DNA from: Flavobacterium branchiicola
GTDB taxonomy: Bacteria; Bacteroidota; Bacteroidia; Flavobacteriales; Flavobacteriaceae
DNA length: 64,000 nucleotides
Direction of reading: 5' to 3'
Assembly (NCBI RefSeq): GCF_018383905.1
Contig: NZ_JAGYWA010000003.1
Coordinates: 150,931-214,930, forward strand
The notes below the pieces were generated by a model. That model was not told where the DNA came from, did no database searches, and was given only the letters and a program-made list of their open reading frames with translations. Numbering within the stretch: the stretch's first letter is position 1; every line of letters starts with the position of its first letter. Shown piece by piece: positions 16,480 through 24,207 of this stretch. Position numbers and translations under genes: made by a program.

Positions 16480-18267
16480 CTAAGAGTTACTAAACTGTAA
16501 GTTGCTTAAGTTTTTATAGATTCCGTTTTCAAGATTGATTAGTTCCTGATGCGTTCCTTCTTCGGTAATTACTCCATTGTCTAAAACAAGAATCTTATCT
16601 GCATTTCTAATAGTCGATAATCTGTGCGCAATGATAATACTTGTTCTTCCTTCCATTAATACTTCAAGCGCTTCCTGAACAAGTTTTTCGCTTTCACTGT
16701 CTAAAGACGACGTCGCTTCATCCAGAATCAAAATACTTGGGTTTTTAAGCAAAGCCCTTGCAATCGCAATACGCTGACGCTGACCGCCTGATAATTTAAC
16801 TCCACGTTCTCCAACCAAAGTTTCAAACTTCTCAGGAAAACCATCTATAAAGTTAAATGCATTTGCCTGTTTGGCAGCAGCTATAATTTCGTCATCTGAA
16901 GCATCCGGTTTACCGTAAGCAATGTTCTCTCTAATACTCCCTCCAAACAAAATTACATCTTGCGGAACAATACTCATATTACCACGAAGATTTTCTAAAT
17001 CATAATCGTAGATGTTTTTTCCGTCAACCAGAATTTCTCCTGAAGTGATATCGTAAAATCTTAAAAGTAAAGATGATATAGTAGATTTTCCGGCACCACT
17101 TGGACCTACAATCGCTATTTTTTGTCCAAATTCAGCAGAGAAATTAACATCTTTTAAAACCTGAACTTCTTTTCTTGATGGATAATGAAAAGCAACGTTT
17201 TTAAAAGCAACATTTCCTTTTATTTTCTCAATAGAAGCGTGCTGATTTGCATTAATTGCTTCCGGAGTTTCTTCCAATAATTCAAAAACACGCTCGGTTG
17301 CACCAACCGCTTTTTGAATTTGCGCATACATCTCGGCAATTCCACCAAAAGAAGCGCCAATAAAAGTAGTATAAAGAACAAACGAGATCAAATCTCCAAC
17401 GCCTTCAACTTCTCCTTTAATAGTTAATGTAATTCCGTACCAAACTACAGCAACCACGCAACCAAAAAGACATAATATAATAAACGAAGCAAAATAACCT
17501 CTGTATTGACCGCCTTTGATCGCGATTTTTACAATCTCTTTGATTTTGTTTTTATAACGCTGAATCTCGTACCATTCGTTGGCAAATGCTTTTACGTTAC
17601 TTATTCCCTGCAGTGTTTCTTCAACAATTACCTGGCTTTCCGCAACTTTATCCTGTGTTTTTTTTCCGTATTTACGAATAAATCTTCCAAAGATTACGGC
17701 TGCAATTGCTACAACTGGAACGATTGCCAGCATCATTAAAGTCAGTTTTGGACTAATGCTTCCTAAGATTACAAATCCTCCGATAATTAAAATAAACTGA
17801 CGTAAAAACTCTGCTATAGTTGTAGTAAATGTGTCCTGCAATTGCGAAATATCAGCACTAATTCTACTGTTTAATTCCCCAACACGTTTTTGCGAGTAGA
17901 ATGACATTGGCAGCTTTACCAAGTTCTCATATAAAGCGAAACGAATGTTTGATAATGAATTTTCGGTAAAATTTACGAAAAGTGAAATCCTGAAAAAAGA
18001 GAAAATAGCCTGAAGTACCAGTATTCCCATTAGTCCAACTGCGATTTCGTTTGCTCTTGCAAGATTTTTATTGGTAACACAATCTACAAGCATTCCCATT
18101 AATTTAGGAAAGGCGAGGGCAGTGGCGCTGGTTAATAAAAGAAAAATCAAACCCAGGAAGAATTTCCATTTGTGATTTTTACCGTATTTAAAAATTTTAA
18201 GTGCTTTTTGAAGGGAGTTAGAGTCTAATTTAGCTTTCGGTAAATCATTTTCTTGAAATCTTGCCAT
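16480..18267 (-). CDS. ABC exporter, fused permease and ATPase (MsbA-like)
   Basis: This 595-residue half-transporter has an N-terminal six-helix ABC_membrane domain (about residues 30-320) and a C-terminal nucleotide-binding domain. The latter shows Walker A GPSGAGKST, signature LSGGQRQRIAIARALL, Walker B ILILDEATSSLD and the switch histidine in IIAHRLST. It acts as a homodimer in the inner membrane. Flipping of lipid A or lipids is the common role of the closest-looking families, but drug export is equally possible from sequence. The ATG at 18267 (MARFQEND) is chosen over a TTG four codons upstream and is backed by a textbook promoter. Confidence 0.9.
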   Translation of the reverse strand: MARFQENDLPKAKLDSNSLQKALKIFKYGKNHKWKFFLGLIFLLLTSATALAFPKLMGMLVDCVTNKNLARANEIAVGLMGILVLQAIFSFFRISLFVNFTENSLSNIRFALYENLVKLPMSFYSQKRVGELNSRISADISQLQDTFTTTIAEFLRQFILIIGGFVILGSISPKLTLMMLAIVPVVAIAAVIFGRFIRKYGKKTQDKVAESQVIVEETLQGISNVKAFANEWYEIQRYKNKIKEIVKIAIKGGQYRGYFASFIILCLFGCVVAVVWYGITLTIKGEVEGVGDLISFVLYTTFIGASFGGIAEMYAQIQKAVGATERVFELLEETPEAINANQHASIEKIKGNVAFKNVAFHYPSRKEVQVLKDVNFSAEFGQKIAIVGPSGAGKSTISSLLLRFYDITSGEILVDGKNIYDYDLENLRGNMSIVPQDVILFGGSIRENIAYGKPDASDDEIIAAAKQANAFNFIDGFPEKFETLVGERGVKLSGGQRQRIAIARALLKNPSILILDEATSSLDSESEKLVQEALEVLMEGRTSIIIAHRLSTIRNADKILVLDNGVITEEGTHQELINLENGIYKNLSNLQFSNS

Positions 18268-18289
18268 TGGAATATACAATTAAGGTATG

Positions 18290-18320
18290 CAAATGTATGA
18301 CTATAGCCAATGATTACAAA
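18290..18320 (-). promoter_or_regulatory. Promoter of the ABC exporter
   Basis: On the minus strand TTTG (18317-18320), a 19-base spacer and TACATTTG (18290-18297) match the Bacteroidota consensus exactly. The start codon is 22 bases downstream. Confidence 0.75.
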
Positions 18321-18463
18321 AGATTATTCTAAATTACGCCGTTGTACGCTTGTTTTTAACTAAAATTAACTAAAACGTAATTTTTATTTAATTTTTAAAA
18401 AGCTGTAATTGAGATGAGTAAAAAATATCTTCAAAAAGTATTTCATTTTTTTCTAAAATATGC

Positions 18464-18493
18464 TTGCAAATACAAAATCTAGCTGTACATTTG
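18464..18493 (+). promoter_or_regulatory. Promoter of tRNA-Val copy 1
   Basis: TTG (18464-18466), a 19-base spacer and TACATTTG (18486-18493) lie 38 bases before the tRNA. The whole block from about 18463 to the tRNA is repeated with few changes at 20222-20290, so promoter and tRNA were duplicated together. Confidence 0.8.
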
Positions 18494-18531
18494 CACTCGC
18501 AATCATGAAATGATAGCAACCTAGTAAAATA

Positions 18532-18606
18532 GGGCGATTAGCTCAGCTGGTTCAGAGCACCTCGTTTACACCGAGGGGGTCGGGGGTTCGAACCCCTCAT
18601 CGCCCA
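18532..18606 (+). tRNA. tRNA-Val (anticodon TAC), copy 1
   Basis: This is a 75-nt cloverleaf. The acceptor stem GGGCGAT pairs with ATCGCCC, the D arm contains AGCTCAGCTGG, and the anticodon arm is CCTCG-TTTACAC-CGAGG with anticodon TAC. The T arm is GGGG-GTTCGAA-CCCC, and the discriminator base is A. The CCA end is not encoded. It is identical to the copy at 20291-20365. A hairpin terminator follows at 18616. Confidence 0.97.
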
Positions 18607-18615
18607 CAAAATTCC

Positions 18616-18650
18616 AAAAACTCCAAAGTCTTATGATTTTGGAGTTTTTT
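18616..18650 (+). terminator. Terminator of tRNA-Val copy 1
   Basis: AAACTCCAAA and TTTGGAGTTT pair around a 10-base loop, followed by a T run. The same hairpin recurs at 19021, 20375 and 20886, marking the duplicated units. Confidence 0.85.
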
Positions 18651-18666
18651 GCTTTATATCCTTTTT

Positions 18667-18918
18667 ATGAATTTTACAGTTTATATATTATTTAGTGAAC
18701 ACAAGAATAAATTCTACATTGGATTTACTTCCGATATAGAAGCAAGATTAATTAGACATAATCAAAAAAGCAAAGGCTTTACCGGAAATACAAATGATTG
18801 GAAAGTTGTTTACACAGAAAATTATGAAAGCAAAGAACTCGCACATAAAAGAGAGTTACAGATTAAATCCTGGAAAAGCAGAATTAAAATTCAGGAACTA
18901 GTTTTTAAAAAAGATTAG
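18667..18918 (+). CDS. GIY-YIG nuclease-domain protein, copy 1
   Basis: This 83-residue protein is a minimal GIY-YIG domain: VYI at 5-7, YIG at 17-19, the catalytic arginine R27 in IEARLIRHN and the metal-binding glutamate E63 in HKRELQIKSW. The ATG at 18667 (MNFTVYILF) is preferred to an upstream in-frame TTG. The domain alone resembles the YhbQ/UPF0213 type often found as a single small gene, and no DNA-recognition domain is attached. It starts just after the tRNA-Val terminator, and its TAG stop lies inside the conserved GATTAG of a broken tRNA-Val copy. The copy at 19071 encodes the same 83 residues. Confidence 0.9.
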   Translation: MNFTVYILFSEHKNKFYIGFTSDIEARLIRHNQKSKGFTGNTNDWKVVYTENYESKELAHKRELQIKSWKSRIKIQELVFKKD

Positions 18919-19011
18919 CTCAACTGGTTTCAAAGCATTCCGATTTTTCATCGGAAGTGGTCGGGGGTTCGAACCTTCCGATGAAAAATCGGAACAAGCT
19001 CTCATCGCCCA
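18913..19011 (+). pseudogene. Broken tRNA-Val copy with a 19-nt palindromic insert
   Basis: The stretch begins at tRNA position 5 (GATTAGCTCAACTGG), lacks the GGGC acceptor start, and ends CTCATCGCCCA like the true gene. The anticodon arm is replaced by TTCCGATTTTTCATCGGAA (18938-18956). Its exact reverse complement (18976-18994) plus CAAGCT interrupts the T arm. The 5' and 3' acceptor halves cannot pair beyond GAT/ATC, so it cannot be a working tRNA. It follows and overlaps the end of GIY-YIG copy 1. Confidence 0.85.
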
Positions 19012-19020
19012 CAAAATTCC

Positions 19021-19054
19021 AAAAACTCCAAAATCTTATAATTTTGGAGTTTTT
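19021..19054 (+). terminator. Second copy of the tRNA-Val terminator
   Basis: AAAACTCCAAAA and ATTTTGGAGTTTT pair around a short loop, followed by Ts. It is part of the 404-bp repeated unit and stands between the first broken tRNA and GIY-YIG copy 2. Confidence 0.8.
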
Positions 19055-19070
19055 GCTTTATATCCTTTTT

Positions 19071-19322
19071 ATGAATTTTACAGTTTATATATTATTTAGT
19101 GAACACAAGAATAAATTCTACATTGGATTTACTTCCGATATAGAAGCAAGATTAATTAGACACAATCAAAAAAGCAAAGGCTTTACCGGAAATACAAATG
19201 ATTGGAAAGTTGTTTACACAGAAAATTATGAAAGCAAAGAACTCGCACATAAAAGAGAGTTACAGATTAAATCCTGGAAAAGCAGAATTAAAATTCAGGA
19301 ACTAGTTTTTAAAAAAGATTAG
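19071..19322 (+). CDS. GIY-YIG nuclease-domain protein, copy 2
   Basis: The protein is identical to copy 1 over all 83 residues. The genes differ by very few bases (for example ACATAATC against ACACAATC), so the duplication is recent or kept uniform by gene conversion. The unit repeats at a 404-bp interval. A longer frame from 18957 runs through the broken tRNA and terminator and is not a credible N-terminus. The ATG at 19071 matches that of copy 1. Its TAG stop again falls in a tRNA-Val-like GATTAG. Confidence 0.9.
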   Translation: MNFTVYILFSEHKNKFYIGFTSDIEARLIRHNQKSKGFTGNTNDWKVVYTENYESKELAHKRELQIKSWKSRIKIQELVFKKD

Positions 19323-19393
19323 CTCAGCTGGTTCAAAGCATTCCGATTTTTCATCGGAAGTGGTCGGGGGTTCGAACCCCTCATCGCCCACCA
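19317..19393 (+). pseudogene. Second broken tRNA-Val copy, with encoded CCA
   Basis: It begins at tRNA position 5 (GATTAGCTCAGCTGG) after the end of GIY-YIG copy 2. The anticodon arm is again the TTCCGATTTTTCATCGGAA palindrome, read formally as anticodon TTT. The T arm is intact (GGTCGGGGGTTCGAACCCC) and the 3' end reads ATCGCCCACCA with an encoded CCA, unlike the working copies. The 5' acceptor half is AAAAGAT, so the acceptor stem does not form. I call it a pseudogene. Confidence 0.8.
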
Positions 19394-19395
19394 AG

Positions 19396-19424
19396 AAACT
19401 CCTTAAGAAATTAAGGAGTTTTTT
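19396..19424 (+). terminator. Hairpin terminator after the second broken tRNA
   Basis: AAACTCCTTAA and TTAAGGAGTTT pair around GAAA, followed by a T run. An almost identical hairpin is at 30917-30949 and a damaged one at 24491-24521. Confidence 0.85.
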
Positions 19425-19485
19425 ATGCTCATTATTATATACTTTTGGACTCACGAGAAATCTTTATTTAATAAAAAAAGTTCAA

Positions 19486-20043
19486 ATGAGAAATGAAGAA
19501 GATTGCAAAAAAAACGAACGATTCTTATTCTGTGACACATACTTATCAGACAAAGGAATTGAATTATCACAAAAGGAAACAATCAGACGATTTACAAATC
19601 GCGATAAAAATGAATTATATCAAAAATACATAACCTGGAAAAAAAAAGACAATGAAATTATTGTCTTTGCCCTTTATGCTTATGCAGATTTAAAGCTAAA
19701 GAAAGAATTTGATTGTATTTTTAACTATGACAATCCAGATGAATTTGTTTTAGAAAAATTCATTTTAACTCAGTCAATTTATGAGGGCTGGGTACCAATC
19801 GATACTGTTGAAGATGGACACAAGCACTTGTTGGTTTTTAGTTTTGAAAATGAAATACCAAAAATATTTTTCAATTTACACAAAGAAGAAACTCTTAGAG
19901 ATACACGACCTAAAATTCACACAAAACTAGGTCTATGTAATCAAAAAGATTTTGAAACAATATCTAATCATCTTAAGAAACGTCATTTATTGATGGAAAA
20001 ATATGGATTAGAATATTGGAAATACATGGATGAAGAAATATAA
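19486..20043 (+). CDS. Protein of unknown function
   Basis: This 185-residue soluble protein starts at the ATG at 19486 (MRNEEDCKKNERFLF). The frame is open further upstream, but only through the tRNA remnant and terminator. It has no signal peptide or membrane segment and many charged residues, and I recognise no domain. Aromatic clusters such as FILTQSIYEGWVP and KYGLEYWKYMDEE could form a small globular fold. It sits between tRNA-Val units, a typical place for newly acquired genes, and has no operon partner. Confidence 0.65.
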   Translation: MRNEEDCKKNERFLFCDTYLSDKGIELSQKETIRRFTNRDKNELYQKYITWKKKDNEIIVFALYAYADLKLKKEFDCIFNYDNPDEFVLEKFILTQSIYEGWVPIDTVEDGHKHLLVFSFENEIPKIFFNLHKEETLRDTRPKIHTKLGLCNQKDFETISNHLKKRHLLMEKYGLEYWKYMDEEI

Positions 20044-20222
20044 AAACAATTGAAACTTCGATAGCACGGAAAGAAACGACTCAAAAACTACTAAAAAGTA
20101 AAAACAGTTTTAAAACGCTCAACTTAAAAGGATATAAATTAAATTTACAATGCGCAAGAAGTGGTACACAACGCAGAGAAGTACGATTATATAGAATTAT
20201 TTTATTTTTTTTATAAAAACAC

Positions 20223-20252
20223 TTGCAAATACAAAATCAAGCTGTATATTTG
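20223..20252 (+). promoter_or_regulatory. Promoter of tRNA-Val copy 2
   Basis: TTG (20223-20225), a 19-base spacer and TATATTTG (20245-20252) reproduce the promoter of copy 1 with one change inside the variable pair. Confidence 0.8.
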
Positions 20253-20290
20253 CACTCGCAATCACGAAATGATAGCAACCTAGTAAAATA

Positions 20291-20365
20291 GGGCGATTAG
20301 CTCAGCTGGTTCAGAGCACCTCGTTTACACCGAGGGGGTCGGGGGTTCGAACCCCTCATCGCCCA
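20291..20365 (+). tRNA. tRNA-Val (anticodon TAC), copy 2
   Basis: Identical over 75 nt to copy 1, with anticodon TAC, complete acceptor stem and no encoded CCA. It has its own copied promoter and the same downstream hairpin. Two identical Val(TAC) genes 1.76 kb apart show that the array was built from this tRNA locus. Confidence 0.97.
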
Positions 20366-20374
20366 CAAAATTTC

Positions 20375-20409
20375 AAAAACTCCAAAGTCTTATGATTTTG
20401 GAGTTTTTT
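20375..20409 (+). terminator. Terminator of tRNA-Val copy 2
   Basis: The same ACTCCAAA/TTTGGAGT hairpin and T run as after copy 1. The XRE gene promoter TATATTTG begins two bases later. Confidence 0.85.
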
Positions 20410-20444
20410 CTTATATTTGATAATTAGAAATCTAATACTTATTT

Positions 20445-20849
20445 ATGGAACAGAAAATACATCAGGGAAGAAACGTAAAACGTTTTAGAGAAATGCTTAA
20501 CATAAAACAGGAAGGATTAGCTTATGATCTGGGCGAAGACTGGAACCAGAAGAAAATTTCTATGCTAGAGCAAAAGGATGTAATTGAAGAAAATTTGCTT
20601 AAACAAATCTCAGCAGTTTTGAAAATTCCTGTTGAAGCTTTTCAGAATTTTGATGAAGAACAGGCGATAAATATTATTTCTAATACTTTTGATAATTGCC
20701 AACAACCTGCGTCGGTATTTTACAACTCAACGGTTAATCAAATTGATCAGTTCATTAAACTTCACGAAGAAAAAATTGCTTTATACGAGCGAATGTTGAA
20801 GGAGAAAGAAGAAATGATGATGAGGCTTGAGAAATTGCTTAATAAATAA
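20445..20849 (+). CDS. Small XRE-type DNA-binding protein, paralogue A
   Basis: This 134-residue protein opens with MEQKIHQGRNVKRFREML. An XRE-like helix-turn-helix spans about residues 8-65 (IKQEGLAYDLGEDWNQKKISMLEQ), followed by the motif EAFQNFDEEQAINIISNTF. The last 45 residues are charged and heptad-like (EEKIALYERMLKEKEEMMMRLEKLL), probably a coiled coil for oligomerisation. Two close paralogues occur at 29154-29564 and 61976-62371. All three have TATATTTG 21-25 bases before the ATG. It takes the place held by the nuclease after tRNA-Val copy 1. Its targets are unknown. Confidence 0.88.
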   Translation: MEQKIHQGRNVKRFREMLNIKQEGLAYDLGEDWNQKKISMLEQKDVIEENLLKQISAVLKIPVEAFQNFDEEQAINIISNTFDNCQQPASVFYNSTVNQIDQFIKLHEEKIALYERMLKEKEEMMMRLEKLLNK

Positions 20850-20885
20850 TTATTATACAATAATATTTGCAGAAAGAAACCTTAT

Positions 20886-20965
20886 AAACTCCAAAGTCTT
20901 ATGATTTTGGAGTTTTTTGCTTTATATCCTTTTTTATAAATTTTATTGTTTATATATTGTATATC
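20886..20965 (+). pseudogene. Decayed remnant of a GIY-YIG unit
   Basis: The tRNA-Val terminator hairpin is repeated here, followed by GCTTTATATCCTTTTT and a stretch that aligns with the first 25 bases of the GIY-YIG genes. The start codon has become ATA, and the similarity fades after about 20965. It shows that a third nuclease unit once stood here and that the XRE gene now separates it from tRNA-Val copy 2. Confidence 0.75.
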
Positions 20966-21044
20966 AAACATAATGAGATAGATATATAATTTAGTCGTCA
21001 GTTTACGACAACAAAAACCAATATTCATAAAAAGAGTAAAAAGT

Positions 21045-21578
21045 ATGATGAAAGAATTTCCAATAATAAAAACCGAAAGGCTTTTACTTCGACAATTTGC
21101 AGATAGCGATCTTGAAAATGTTTTCAAAGGACTTTCACATCCGGAAATTATTAAATACTATGGCGTAAGTTTTGAAACATTGGAAGCAACTAATGAACAA
21201 ATGATATTTTTTGCTGACCTTGAAAAAAACGATACGGGAATTTGGTTTGCTGTTTGCTCAGCTGATAACAGCACATTTTACGGCGCAGGCGGACTAAATA
21301 ATTGGAGCAAAGAACATAAAAAAGCCGAAATCGGTTTTTGGTTACTTTCAGAATTTTGGGGTCAAGGAATTATGAAAGAGGCAATGCCATTAATTTGTAA
21401 CTATGGATTTGACCATCTGAAACTTAATAGAATTGAAGGATTTGTTGAATCGGAAAATAAAAATTGTAAAAATGCAATGGCTAAACTGGACTTTCAATAC
21501 GAAGGAACTATGAAAAACTGTGAAATTAAAAATGACGAGTTTATAAGTCTTGACATTTATGCTAAACTAAAAGAATAA
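21045..21578 (+). CDS. GNAT-family N-acetyltransferase (RimJ/RimL type)
   Basis: This 177-residue protein has the RimL-like opening IIKTERLLLRQFADSDLENVF, the acetyl-CoA loop in EFWGQGIMKEAM (the shortened Q/R-x-x-G-x-G/A signature) and the end motif LNRIEGFVESENKNCKNAMAKLDF, all typical of the Acetyltransf_3 subfamily. Members acetylate ribosomal protein N-termini, amino acids or antibiotics, and the substrate here cannot be inferred. It starts with two consecutive ATGs (21045 and 21048). It borders the tRNA-Val array and is transcribed alone. Confidence 0.9.
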   Translation: MMKEFPIIKTERLLLRQFADSDLENVFKGLSHPEIIKYYGVSFETLEATNEQMIFFADLEKNDTGIWFAVCSADNSTFYGAGGLNNWSKEHKKAEIGFWLLSEFWGQGIMKEAMPLICNYGFDHLKLNRIEGFVESENKNCKNAMAKLDFQYEGTMKNCEIKNDEFISLDIYAKLKE

Positions 21579-21810
21579 TTTTAATAAAACCTGAGCATGA
21601 AATCAAGTAAAAATCATCTGATTCTTTCTCAACATATGCACTTCAATTCCACTCAAAGGCTTAATTTATTTTATATTTTGAATAACAATTACGTTACTAT
21701 TTCTTTTTTGATCGGCTTAAAATTCTTAAGATAAAAGCCATTCCTAAATGCAAAACAACTGATAAAATTGTACTTTTGGCTTAACCAAAATGTTATTTTA
21801 AAAGTAAAAT

Positions 21811-23115
21811 ATGAAAAAAATTATTGTAAGTATCTTTATTCTAAGTCAATGTTTTAATGTGCATGGACAATCGATTGATAAAATCATTACGAATAAGGAA
21901 GTAACTCGTATAGAAAAAATACTTTCTGCCGATGATATGCAGGGTAGAAGAACTTTTACTCCCGGTATAGACAAAGCATCCGCCTTTATAGAATCTGAGT
22001 TTAAAAAAATTGGTTTGAAAACCTTCAATGCAGCGACGAATTACAGACAAGAATTTTCGTTGACTGCCTCCAAGGCGGTTTCTTCAAAAATTACTATTGA
22101 TGGCAAAGAAATAAATAACAATCAAGTTGTTACATTCTCCTACCTTCCTCAGGTTTCTTTAACTGAAAAAAGCGATATTTCTATTGTAAAAATCAATAAA
22201 AGGGATAACCTTGGTGAGAAATTCAATGAATATTATAAAAGTTCGAAAAACCTTTTGGTGCTATTAGACCCTTCATTTGATAATGTTTTACCAAATATTC
22301 AACATATTGATCGAATAAATGCTAATCCTGGAAACAATACGATTATGTTTGTTTTTGGCACCACAGAAGCAACCACTTTTTCGGTTGAATTAACGAATAC
22401 AATCTCAAAAAAAACATTGAATAATGTTGTTGGCATATTACCCGGAAAAACGAAACCAAACGAGTATGTGATTTTTTCAGGGCACTATGATCATTTGGGA
22501 GTAGGATCTCCTGAAGAAGGTACGCCACATTCTGCGACAGATTCTATTTATAATGGTGCAAATGATGATGCCGCTGGAACAACAGCAGTAATTATGCTTG
22601 CTAAATATTTTAAAAAACTAAATAACAACGAGCGTACTATCATTTTTACCACATTTGTAGCGGAAGAAATTGGTGGTTATGGAGCCAAATATTTTTCTAA
22701 ACAGCTTGTCCCGGAACAAGTTATTGCGATGTTTAATATTGAAATGATTGGAACAGAATCTAAGTGGGGTAAAAACTCTGCTTACATCACAGGTTTTGAA
22801 AAGTCGAATATGGGACAGATTTTGCAAACTAATTTAACAGGAACAAATTTCACCTTTTATTCAGATCCTTATCCAGATCAACAATTATTTTACCGCTCAG
22901 ACAACGCTACATTAGCCAAGCTTGGTGTTCCCGCTCATACCATTTCTACTTCAAAAATGGATAATGAACTAACGTATCACACAGTCGATGACGAATTTGA
23001 AACGTTAGACATTGATAACATGACCCAAATAATAAAATCAATTGCAATAAGTTCTTCTACTATTATTAGTGGAAAAGATACGCCAACAAGAGTAGATACA
23101 ACTCAATTGAGATAA
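21811..23115 (+). CDS. Secreted M28-family zinc aminopeptidase
   Basis: This 434-residue protein begins with a signal peptide (cleavage likely near VHG-Q20). The M28 catalytic core shows the two-zinc ligand set: H225 in GHYDHLG, D252 or D253 in NGANDDAAG, the E285/E286 pair in VAEEIGG, and H390 in YHTVDDE. Residues 30-200 form an N-terminal part with PA-like spacing. It probably releases N-terminal amino acids from peptides in the periplasm or outside. A TACTTTTG element lies at 21771-21778, and a strong terminator follows at 23139. Confidence 0.92.
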   Translation: MKKIIVSIFILSQCFNVHGQSIDKIITNKEVTRIEKILSADDMQGRRTFTPGIDKASAFIESEFKKIGLKTFNAATNYRQEFSLTASKAVSSKITIDGKEINNNQVVTFSYLPQVSLTEKSDISIVKINKRDNLGEKFNEYYKSSKNLLVLLDPSFDNVLPNIQHIDRINANPGNNTIMFVFGTTEATTFSVELTNTISKKTLNNVVGILPGKTKPNEYVIFSGHYDHLGVGSPEEGTPHSATDSIYNGANDDAAGTTAVIMLAKYFKKLNNNERTIIFTTFVAEEIGGYGAKYFSKQLVPEQVIAMFNIEMIGTESKWGKNSAYITGFEKSNMGQILQTNLTGTNFTFYSDPYPDQQLFYRSDNATLAKLGVPAHTISTSKMDNELTYHTVDDEFETLDIDNMTQIIKSIAISSSTIISGKDTPTRVDTTQLR

Positions 23116-23138
23116 CATAAGTAAATTTTAAAGAATCG

Positions 23139-23179
23139 AAAAAGCACTGAAAATCAATTATTTTCAGTGCTTTTTTTTT
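23139..23179 (+). terminator. Terminator after the M28 peptidase
   Basis: AAAAAGCACTGAAAAT and ATTTTCAGTGCTTTTT pair around a short loop, followed by nine Ts. The flanking A run lets it serve the convergent gene as well. Confidence 0.92.
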
Positions 23180-23226
23180 ACTTGCCTCTTTCTGATTAAA
23201 ATAATAGTAACAAGTTTATGTTTCTC

Positions 23227-24207
23227 TTAATTCTGTTTTTTTTCTTTATAAAAACCAAATATAGAAATTGAAAAGAAAAAGACTCCAAAAAGTCCAAGTA
23301 CAAAAGAATTCCAATATTTGCTTTCTGATTTATTTAGATTATTATCTGATAATTTTAAAAAATCACTTTTTTTTGATCTAATACTTTCAATACCAATATT
23401 TTCATTAAAGAAATACTTATCACTTATTGATAGCGAATCAATCTTTATTAATTTTTCCCGATAATCTTTTCTATTAATACCAAGAAATATAGAATCTCCC
23501 TTATTTACAGTACTCAATAAATCATTTACAAAAGTTGCTTTTAAATTCTTATTACTTATATGGAAAACCAAATCAGGATATTTTTCTATTCTGATATTAA
23601 TATAGCTGTGTTTACTTTTTACATATTCAATTTTTCCTGATGTAATATCACCAAAAACAATTATGTCTTTAGATTTTATATCCTCAATATGTAAAGCATC
23701 ATATGCGCCATAAAAGAGAAAAAAGCTGATTATCAAAAAGATAATAGCTAGTTCTTTTTCCCTTTTTCTTTCTGTTAATTTTTCCCGTGCAGTATCCCGT
23801 TTTTTATCTTTTGTGACTTGTTGTTTTATTTCAGAATAATTTTCAAAATAGTCACTTGATATTATTGTTTTTTCTCCATTTTTAAAATATAATATTATTT
23901 GTTCCCACTTATTAAATTTTCCTTTTAATTGTTTTTCAGTCCAACTTACAATATCATCGAGGTCGTAAACTTTTTTTTCATTTCTTATAAGGGAAGATTG
24001 AATTAACCTGTTTTCTATGATTCCGTATCTTTTTATTGAAAATAAATTGAATAAAATAAAAACGGAAATTATTACACACAGAACAAACAAAATCAAACAA
24101 ATGTTTTTTGAATTATTCTCAGGAGTATATTTTATTAAGGTATAAATTGCGATAATTAAACAAAGTAGCAAACCCAAAAAATGACCTTTCCAATAACCTT
24201 TTTTCAT
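23227..24207 (-). CDS. Membrane protein of unknown function
   Basis: This 326-residue protein has two hydrophobic helices near the N-terminus (HFLGLLLCLIIAIYTLI and NICLILFVLCVIISVFILF), a third at about residue 155 (AIIFLIISFFLFYGAYDAL) and a fourth near the C-terminus (FVLGLFGVFFFSISIFGFY). The stretch between the second and third helices (YGIIENRLIQSSLIRNEKKVYDLDDIVSW) has a PH-like beta pattern. The second soluble part resembles DUF3592-like domains, but I would not assign it. The ATG at 24207 is preferred to a TTG nine codons upstream. It is AT-rich and lacks neighbours of known function. Confidence 0.65.
   Translation of the reverse strand: MKKGYWKGHFLGLLLCLIIAIYTLIKYTPENNSKNICLILFVLCVIISVFILFNLFSIKRYGIIENRLIQSSLIRNEKKVYDLDDIVSWTEKQLKGKFNKWEQIILYFKNGEKTIISSDYFENYSEIKQQVTKDKKRDTAREKLTERKREKELAIIFLIISFFLFYGAYDALHIEDIKSKDIIVFGDITSGKIEYVKSKHSYINIRIEKYPDLVFHISNKNLKATFVNDLLSTVNKGDSIFLGINRKDYREKLIKIDSLSISDKYFFNENIGIESIRSKKSDFLKLSDNNLNKSESKYWNSFVLGLFGVFFFSISIFGFYKEKKQN

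Noticed and set aside
18957..19322. A 121-codon frame starting in the broken tRNA and running into GIY-YIG copy 2
   Set aside because: The first 38 codons are tRNA remnant and terminator, and copy 1 shows the true ATG at the matching place (19071).
19317..19393. Second broken tRNA read as a working tRNA-Lys (TTT)
   Set aside because: The 5' and 3' acceptor halves do not pair beyond three bases and the arm is a repeat palindrome, so it cannot form a normal tRNA.
19360..19485. The first 42 codons of the frame leading into the unknown protein at 19486
   Set aside because: They translate the 3' end of the broken tRNA and its terminator; the first ATG beyond these is at 19486.
20882..21127. An 81-codon minus-strand frame
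   Set aside because: It covers the decayed nuclease unit and overlaps the start of the acetyltransferase gene, with no family match.
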